A DNA stretch of 11,293 bases, taken from Thioalkalivibrio sp. GTDB taxonomy: Bacteria; Pseudomonadota; Gammaproteobacteria; Ectothiorhodospirales; Ectothiorhodospiraceae. Position numbers and translations under genes: made by a program. The stretch covers positions 1 through 11,293 of the forward strand of contig PULL01000293.1 in NCBI GenBank assembly GCA_003550945.1. Reading direction: 5' to 3'. This document shows positions 6,147 to 11,293 of this stretch, one piece after another; the first letter of the stretch is position 1, and each line of letters opens with the position of its first letter. The notes under the pieces are model-generated. The model saw only the letters and a list, made by a program, of their open reading frames with translations, had not been told where the DNA came from and made no database searches.

Positions 6147-6638
6147 ATGACCGAGTTCACACATTTTGACGACTCCGGGCAGGCCCACATGGTCGATGTT
6201 GGAGCGAAGCCCGTGACCCACCGTGTCGCGATCGCCGAGGGTCGGATACGGATGCAGGCGGAAACCGCCGACCGGATCCGTGCGGGCGATCATCGCAAGG
6301 GAGACGTGCTGGGTGTGGCCCGGGTGGCCGGGATCATGGCGGCGAAGCGCACCGGCGAGCTGATCCCCTTGTGTCACCCGATCGGGCTTACGCGCGTTAC
6401 GCTGGAACTGGAAACCGGGGCGGATCACGTGCGTGTGCAGGCGACCTGCGAAGTGCAGGGCCAGACGGGCGTCGAGATGGAGGCGCTCACAGCGGTGACG
6501 GTGGCGTTGTTGACGGTTTACGACATGTGCAAGGCGGTTGACCGTGGGATGCGCATCGAGGGCGTCCGGCTGCTCGAGAAGCACGGCGGCCGCAGTGGCA
6601 GCTGGTTTGCAGAGACCCAGGCGGGAGAAAAGGAATGA
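6147..6638 (+). CDS. moaC: MoaC, cyclic pyranopterin monophosphate synthase
   Basis: A 163-residue hexameric enzyme that works after MoaA to form cyclic pyranopterin monophosphate, the substrate of the MoaD/MoaE synthase encoded next door. It shows FTHFDDSGQAHMVDVGAK at the N-terminus, K51, LCHPIGL with H77, VEMEALTAV with E110 and E112, and YDMCKAVDRGM with D126 and K129. These correspond to the catalytic residues known for E. coli MoaC. The ATG at 6147 gives the family-typical start. An in-frame ATG at 6090 would add 19 unrelated residues across the moaD start. No Shine-Dalgarno precedes 6147; the bases before it look like a -10 box, so the mRNA may be leaderless. The stop overlaps the next start (ATGA, 6635-6638), coupling it to the AsmA-family gene. 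Confidence 0.96.
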   Translation: MTEFTHFDDSGQAHMVDVGAKPVTHRVAIAEGRIRMQAETADRIRAGDHRKGDVLGVARVAGIMAAKRTGELIPLCHPIGLTRVTLELETGADHVRVQATCEVQGQTGVEMEALTAVTVALLTVYDMCKAVDRGMRIEGVRLLEKHGGRSGSWFAETQAGEKE

Positions 6639-8857
6639 AATGGATCGTGCGTTTGCTGGGGCTGCTTGGCGTGCTGGTTCTGCTGGCGGTGATCGTCGGC
6701 GTCTACCTGGTGGTGACCTTCGATCCCAATGCCTACAAGGACCGGATCGAGTCCAGGGTGGCAGAGGCCACCGGGCGCGAGCTGACCCTTGCCGGTCCTA
6801 TCGAGCTGACCCTGTTCCCCTCGCTGGGTCTGCGGCTCGAGGACGCGCGTCTCGCCAATGCCGAGGGCTTCGGAGACGAGCCGTTTGCCGATCTGCGCGT
6901 GATCGACCTGGCGGTCGCAGTTCGGCCTTTGCTCCGGGGCGAGATCGAGGTACAGCGCATCGAGGCCGACGGCGTGACCTTCCGACTGGCACGGGACGCC
7001 GACGGCCGCAGCAACTGGGATGATCTGCTGGAGCGGATGGACGCCGCGAGGGACGAAATGGTGGATACGGCGCAGGGGAATTCCGCACCGGCAGGTCCTC
7101 CGCGCTTCGCGCTGGACGATCTGGAGATCGCGGGACTCGATGTGACCGACCTGCGCGTTGAATGGGACGATCGCCTGACCGCAACGCGCGTGCTGCTCGC
7201 TCCGGTGAACCTGCAGCTGCGGGGATTCCGGCCCGGCGTCGAGACACCAGTGAAGCTGGACGCCTCGGTGCGCGCCGATCAGGCGGATGCCGCGCCCGTC
7301 GAGGCGGATCTGCGCCTGGACGGGCTGCTGAACGTCGACCTGGTGGCGAACCGCTACGCGCTGCGTCGGATCGGTTCCGTCCTCGATCTTCGGCATCCGG
7401 CGCTGGATCGGCAGGTCAGCGCACGGCTCGAAACCGACCTGGTACTGGATCTGGAGCAGTCCGTTGCGCGGGCCGAGCGCCTGTCCGCGCATGTCTCGGA
7501 CCTGAACCTCACCGGCCTGATCGAAGTGCGCGGACTGGACGAAGAGACGCCCACGCTGCGGGCGGACCTGCGCAGCAACACCTTCAACCCCCGCGTGTTG
7601 TTCGCGAGCCTGGGCCTCGACGCCCCGGAAACCACGGACCCGGAAGCACTCACCCGTATGGCGCTGGACCTGTCGGTCTCCGGCAGTCCGCAGCGTTTGG
7701 AGGTGAATCCCTTCCTGTTCACGCTCGACGATTCCAGCCTGCGCGGCGAAGCCGGACTGGATCTCGGCGGCGCGCGCCCCGCGGTGCGCTTCGACCTCGC
7801 TGGCGATCACCTCGACCTCGACCGCTACCTGCCGCCGGAAGTCGAGCAGGCCCGAACCGCGGACGTGCCGGACGTGCCAGGAATTCCGGCGGAGGACATT
7901 CCGATCGATCTTCCCGCCGAACTGATGCGCGCGTTCGATCTGGACGGTCGGCTTCGGCTCGGGGGGCTCAAGCTGTTCGGGCTTACGCTGGAGGACATCG
8001 AGCTGACCCTGCGCGCCCGTGACGGCGAGTGGCGCGTGGAGCCGTTGACCGGCAGCGGCTACCAGGGGCAACTGGAAGCCCGCGCCACCGTCGATGCCCG
8101 CGGCGCGGTGCCTCGTTACGCGGCCGCGATCGACCTGCGTTCAGTGGCTATCGCTCCGTTGCTCGAGGCCCTGCTGGAGGAGGAATCGAGGCTGCTCGGC
8201 ACCGGCAACCTCGCGTTGGACATCCGTACCGCCGGCGCCAGCGTGAACGCGCTGACGTCCAGCCTGAACGGGGAAGGTGAGATGCGCTTCAGCGACGGCG
8301 CGGTGCGCGGCATCAACGTCGCGCGCATCATCCGCCAGGCCGAAGCGCGGGTGCGCGGCGAGACCCTGGAGGAAGACGACGAGCCGAACGAGACCGATTT
8401 CACCGAGCTCCGGGGGACCTTCCAGATTCGGGACGGCGTCGTGCGAAACGACGACCTCGCCGCCAACTCGCCCCTGCTGCGCGTCGCCGGTCGTGGCTCG
8501 GCCGACCTCAATGCGCGCGACATGAACTACCGCCTCGACACGACACTGGTCGCGACGATCGAAGGTCAGGGAGGACGCAGCCTCGAGGATCTGCGCGGTC
8601 TCACCCTGCCGATCCGCATCAGCGGCACGTTCTCGGAGCCGAGCTTTCGACTCGATCTGGAGGAGGTCTTGCGCGAGCGGATCGACCAGCGCCTGAGGCG
8701 CGAGGGCGAACGGCTGCAGGAGCGTCTCCTCGATCGCCTCGGTATCGGCAACGGGAATGGCGGTGATCAGGATGCGGCCCCTGACCGTGATGCGGAACCC
8801 AGAAGCCTGGAACAGCCACTCGACCGGCTGCGGGAGCTTCGCCGGAGTCTGCGGTAA
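6635..8857 (+). CDS. AsmA-family envelope protein
   Basis: A 740-residue member of the AsmA-like family, whose members (E. coli AsmA, YhdP, TamB and relatives) are long beta-rich proteins anchored in the inner membrane. They are implicated in phospholipid movement to the outer membrane and outer-membrane assembly. A single N-terminal membrane segment (about 5-28) is followed by the typical FDPNAYKDRIESRVAEATGR and then repetitive beta-strand sequence. The C-terminal AsmA part includes LNGEGEMRFSDGAVRGINV (about 543-561) and LRVAGRGSADLNARDMNYRL (about 615-634). A Pro/Asp-rich patch lies near 408-425 (DVPDVPGIPAEDIPIDLP). The tail after about 680 is highly charged with a glycine-rich break (GIGNGNGG). 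The ATG at 6635 has GGGAG seven bases upstream and overlaps the moaC stop. AsmA-like genes next to mutY-yggX are known in pseudomonads, which supports the context. Confidence 0.92.
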   Translation: MKWIVRLLGLLGVLVLLAVIVGVYLVVTFDPNAYKDRIESRVAEATGRELTLAGPIELTLFPSLGLRLEDARLANAEGFGDEPFADLRVIDLAVAVRPLLRGEIEVQRIEADGVTFRLARDADGRSNWDDLLERMDAARDEMVDTAQGNSAPAGPPRFALDDLEIAGLDVTDLRVEWDDRLTATRVLLAPVNLQLRGFRPGVETPVKLDASVRADQADAAPVEADLRLDGLLNVDLVANRYALRRIGSVLDLRHPALDRQVSARLETDLVLDLEQSVARAERLSAHVSDLNLTGLIEVRGLDEETPTLRADLRSNTFNPRVLFASLGLDAPETTDPEALTRMALDLSVSGSPQRLEVNPFLFTLDDSSLRGEAGLDLGGARPAVRFDLAGDHLDLDRYLPPEVEQARTADVPDVPGIPAEDIPIDLPAELMRAFDLDGRLRLGGLKLFGLTLEDIELTLRARDGEWRVEPLTGSGYQGQLEARATVDARGAVPRYAAAIDLRSVAIAPLLEALLEEESRLLGTGNLALDIRTAGASVNALTSSLNGEGEMRFSDGAVRGINVARIIRQAEARVRGETLEEDDEPNETDFTELRGTFQIRDGVVRNDDLAANSPLLRVAGRGSADLNARDMNYRLDTTLVATIEGQGGRSLEDLRGLTLPIRISGTFSEPSFRLDLEEVLRERIDQRLRREGERLQERLLDRLGIGNGNGGDQDAAPDRDAEPRSLEQPLDRLRELRRSLR

Positions 8858-8893
8858 CTCCGATGGGGCAGGCTGCCATTCCTGACGATGAAA

Positions 8894-9069
8894 GCTCCCT
8901 CCCCCGCCTGCGGGGGAGGGCCGGGGTGGGGGCGCAGCGCTCGCCCTCGCCCTCACCGCCGGCCCCCGCCACTTTGCTCCGGGCATCCTGCCCTCCGCCC
9001 TTCGGGCCCGCCTCCGGCGGCTCGAAATCTGCTCCCGGCGGATTTGTCCCGCAGGCGGGAGAAGGGAGC
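8894..9069. repeat. 176-bp GC-rich element with terminal inverted repeats
   Basis: It fills most of the 217-base gap between the AsmA and SRPBCC genes. Its left end has GCTCCCT (8894-8900), two bases, then CCCGCCTGCGGG (8903-8914). Its right end has the reverse complement: CCCGCAGGCGGG (9048-9059), three bases, then AGGGAGC (9063-9069). The left end also folds alone (CCCTCCCCCG 8897-8906 with CGGGGGAGGG 8911-8920). The interior is pyrimidine- and GC-rich with further small stems (for example GCCC-TTC-GGGC, 8997-9007). The terminal repeats and size suggest a non-coding miniature element or a palindromic intergenic repeat family. A shorter related piece lies at 4311-4350. No believable protein is encoded. 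Confidence 0.65.
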
Positions 9070-9074
9070 AATGC

Positions 9075-9685
9075 GTGATCTTCACGTTCACACTGCCGCG
9101 CGGCGGCTGGCTCCTGCCCTCGCTGCTTGTGTTCGTGCTGGCGACGGATGCCCTTGCTGAGGCTGATATCGAGGTCGACTTCGATGGTGCACGGCTGGAA
9201 TTCCGCTTCGACGCGGTCCTGCGTGCGTCGCCGGAGCACGTCGAGGCGATTGTGCACGACTACTCCAGGCTGGATCGCGTGCTGCCACTGGTGGCGGAGA
9301 GCCGGTCGCTGGGTGCGGTCGATCAGGGTCTTGAACGAGTGTTCACGCGGATGCGTGGCTGCGTGCTGTTCGTTTGCCGGGAGGTCGATCACGTCTTTGA
9401 CGTCCGCGCGGTGCAGGGAAACTGGTCTTCGGGCATTACGGTGCCGGAACTCAGTAGCGTGCGTAGGGGCCAGCTTTCGTGGCTGATCGAGCCGGACCCG
9501 CGCAACTCCGCGTACTCGCGGATGCAGCTCTACGGGTATCTAGAGCCCGATTTCTCCGTGCCGCGTCTGCTGGGGCCGCCGCTGGTGCGGATGTGGGTGC
9601 GCTCGGAACTCGAGAGCAGCGTGCGTCGCATCGAGCGGGCGGCCCTGGCGCTCGCTGAGGCACGAGCCCTGGCCGCGGGGGTACG

Positions 9686-9689
<4 letters not shown>
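9075..9689 (+). CDS. Periplasmic SRPBCC / START-like domain protein
   Basis: A 204-residue protein. Residues 1-28 look like a signal peptide: a short polar start, hydrophobic WLLPSLLVFVLAT, then DALA-EA with probable cleavage after A28. The mature part resembles the SRPBCC/polyketide-cyclase (START-like) fold. It has an opening beta strand (RLEFRFDAVLRASPEHVEAI), the helix pair VHDYSRLDRVLPLVAESRSL, further strands, and a long C-terminal helix (ELESSVRRIERAALALAEAR). Such folds bind lipids or other hydrophobic ligands; no specific ligand can be read from the sequence. Two cysteines (in RGCVLFVCREV, near residue 100) could form a disulfide after export. The start is GTG at 9075 with GGGAG six bases upstream, supplied by the right end of the repeat element. 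It overlaps mutY by four bases (GTGA). The family call is by fold pattern and is moderately sure. Confidence 0.78.
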
Positions 9690-10731
<1,042 letters not shown>

Positions 10732-10732
<1 letters not shown>

Positions 10733-11010
10733 TGGCGAGAACCGTTAACTGCGTTTGTCTGGGCCGCGAGGCGGAGGGGCTGGCCTACCCGACCTATCCC
10801 GGCGAGCTGGGGAAGAAGATCTTTGCCAACGTGTCGAAGGAGGCGTGGCAGGCCTGGCTGAAGCACCAGACCATGCTGATCAACGAATACCGGTTGAGCC
10901 CGGTGGAGCCCAAGGCGCGCAAGTTTCTCGAAGAGGAGATGGAAAAGTTCTTCTTCAAGGGCGGTTCTCAGCGGCCCGAGGGATTCGTCGATCCGAACCA
11001 GAAGAACTGA
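10732..11010 (+). CDS. yggX: YggX, probable Fe(2+)-trafficking protein
   Basis: A 92-residue small cytoplasmic protein of the YggX family. It is linked to protecting Fe-S clusters from oxidation and limiting free iron; E. coli YggX is induced under superoxide stress. The sequence begins MARTVNCVCLGREAEGL with the conserved Cys7, and contains YPGELGKKIFANVSKEAW and the C-terminal EEEMEKFFFKG. The length is that of the family (about 90). Its ATG overlaps the mutY stop by one base (TAATG), so it is surely co-transcribed and probably translationally coupled with mutY. It makes functional sense beside an Fe-S DNA glycosylase. Confidence 0.97.
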
Positions 11011-11046
11011 CCCGTATCCCTTCCGCCTGGATGTCGCGGCGCCGGC

Positions 11047-11075
11047 TTGACGGCTGTCCGCCTTGCCGGTCTAAT
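11047..11075 (+). promoter_or_regulatory. Sigma-70 promoter of tRNA-Phe
   Basis: TTGACG (11047-11052, 5/6 match) and TCTAAT (11070-11075, 5/6 match) are separated by exactly 17 bases. Transcription would start near 11082, about 30 bases before the tRNA. The bases just after the -10 are GC-rich (ACGGCCC), as in stringently controlled stable-RNA promoters. This lies in the 103-base gap between yggX and the tRNA. Confidence 0.75.
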
Positions 11076-11082
11076 ACGGCCC

Positions 11083-11098
11083 TTCGCCTCGAGGCGAA
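11083..11098. promoter_or_regulatory. 16-bp perfect palindrome in the tRNA-Phe leader
   Basis: TTCGCCTCGAGGCGAA is perfectly self-complementary and begins at the predicted transcription start, 16 bases before the tRNA. In the precursor RNA it could form a short 5'-leader hairpin, possibly affecting RNase P or other processing. In DNA it could be a protein site. Its role is not known to me. Confidence 0.4.
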
Positions 11099-11113
11099 CA
11101 TTTCCCGAAATCC

Positions 11114-11189
11114 GGCCAGGTAGCTCAGTTGGTAGAGCAGGGGACTGAAAATCCCCGTGTCGGCGGTTCGATTCCGTCCCTGGCCACCA
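11114..11189 (+). tRNA. tRNA-Phe (anticodon GAA)
   Basis: A 76-base tRNA. The acceptor stem GGCCAGG pairs with CCTGGCC, followed by discriminator A and an encoded CCA. The D arm is GCTCAGTTGGTAGAGC. The anticodon stem GGGGA/TCCCC holds the loop CTGAAAA with anticodon GAA at 11147-11149 (tRNA positions 34-36). The T arm has the GGTTCGATTCC core. The gene appears intact. It has its own promoter and terminator, and the sequence just downstream is occupied by what looks like a group II intron. Confidence 0.98.
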
Positions 11190-11206
11190 TTTCGATTCAA
11201 TGATCT

Positions 11207-11229
11207 GGCCCGCTGCGTGCGGGCCTTTT
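11207..11229 (+). terminator. Rho-independent terminator of tRNA-Phe
   Basis: GGCCCGC (11207-11213) and GCGGGCC (11219-11225) form a 7-bp GC stem with loop TGCGT, followed by TTTT (11226-11229). It starts 17 bases after the tRNA CCA. Confidence 0.9.
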
Positions 11230-11233
11230 CGTG

Positions 11234-11293
11234 GTGCGCCCAGCATGGGCGCACTCCTGCGGGTGTAAGTCCCGCCGTAAGTTGATCACAGCG
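11234..11293 (+). mobile_element. 5' end of a bacterial group II intron (probably IIC), cut by window edge
   Basis: The sequence starts GTGCGCCC, fitting the group II 5' consensus GUGYG. Bases 11234-11241 pair perfectly with 11247-11254 (GGGCGCAC) around AGCAT. A second stem, GCGGG (11259-11263) with CCCGC (11270-11274), surrounds TGTAAGT. The order and wording closely resemble the domain I start of known bacterial introns such as the Oceanobacillus iheyensis group IIC intron (GUGUGCCCGGCAUGGGUGCA, then GGGUGAGAGUCCC), which I recall and have not aligned by program. It begins eight bases after the stem of the tRNA-Phe terminator; insertion directly after terminator hairpins is characteristic of group IIC. 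The rest of the ribozyme and any reverse transcriptase/maturase lie outside the window, so whether it is complete cannot be judged. Confidence 0.72.

Noticed and set aside
6518..8071. A 517-codon minus-strand reading frame opposite the AsmA gene
   Set aside because: It is the complement of an intact AsmA-family gene with a good start and membrane segment. The antisense translation shows no domain pattern.
8863..9160. Short plus-strand reading frames inside the 8858-9074 gap
   Set aside because: They are Pro/Arg/Ser/Ala-rich translations of the repeat element, with no family features.

Overview
The window looks like chromosomal DNA of a high-GC gammaproteobacterium. A sulfur- or phototrophic Chromatiales/Ectothiorhodospiraceae-type organism is my inference from gene content, codon use and synteny; the sequence does not prove it. 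It holds twelve protein genes (one cut by the left edge), one tRNA, and what appears to be the 5' end of a group II intron at the right edge. Almost every gene is a conserved housekeeping gene, so the novelty lies mostly in the intergenic DNA.

Layout. Bases 1-2663 (minus strand) carry rph -> rdgB -> hemW: tRNA 3'-end trimming, non-canonical purine NTP clean-up, and a heme-chaperone radical-SAM protein. Divergent from rph, yicC (RNase/adaptor family) starts at 2770. It is followed by a small heat-shock protein gene behind a near-consensus sigma-32 promoter, then a CbpA/DnaJ-type co-chaperone gene. This makes a small protein-quality-control island. From 5428 to 6638 is a molybdopterin block: moaE and moaD on the minus strand and moaC on the plus strand, divergent from a compact shared promoter region.

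From 6635 to 11010 a plus-strand run holds an AsmA-family envelope protein (overlapping moaC by 4 bp), a periplasmic SRPBCC/START-like protein, mutY and yggX. The last three are tightly packed, each overlapping the next by 1-4 bp. The AsmA gene is separated from them by a 176-bp GC-rich repeat element with terminal inverted repeats, whose right end appears to supply the ribosome binding site of the SRPBCC gene. mutY and yggX together act against oxidative and iron damage.

The right end holds tRNA-Phe(GAA) with a recognisable sigma-70 promoter and a Rho-independent terminator. Eight bases after the terminator stem comes a 60-base sequence with the 5' hallmarks of a bacterial group II intron (GTGCG start, then two short stem-loops). 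Insertion just after a terminator hairpin is typical of group IIC introns. The intron body and any reverse transcriptase/maturase would lie beyond the window. All spaces between genes are under 300 bases; the longer ones (1748-1946, 4167-4443, 8858-9074) contain repeats or hairpins described below.
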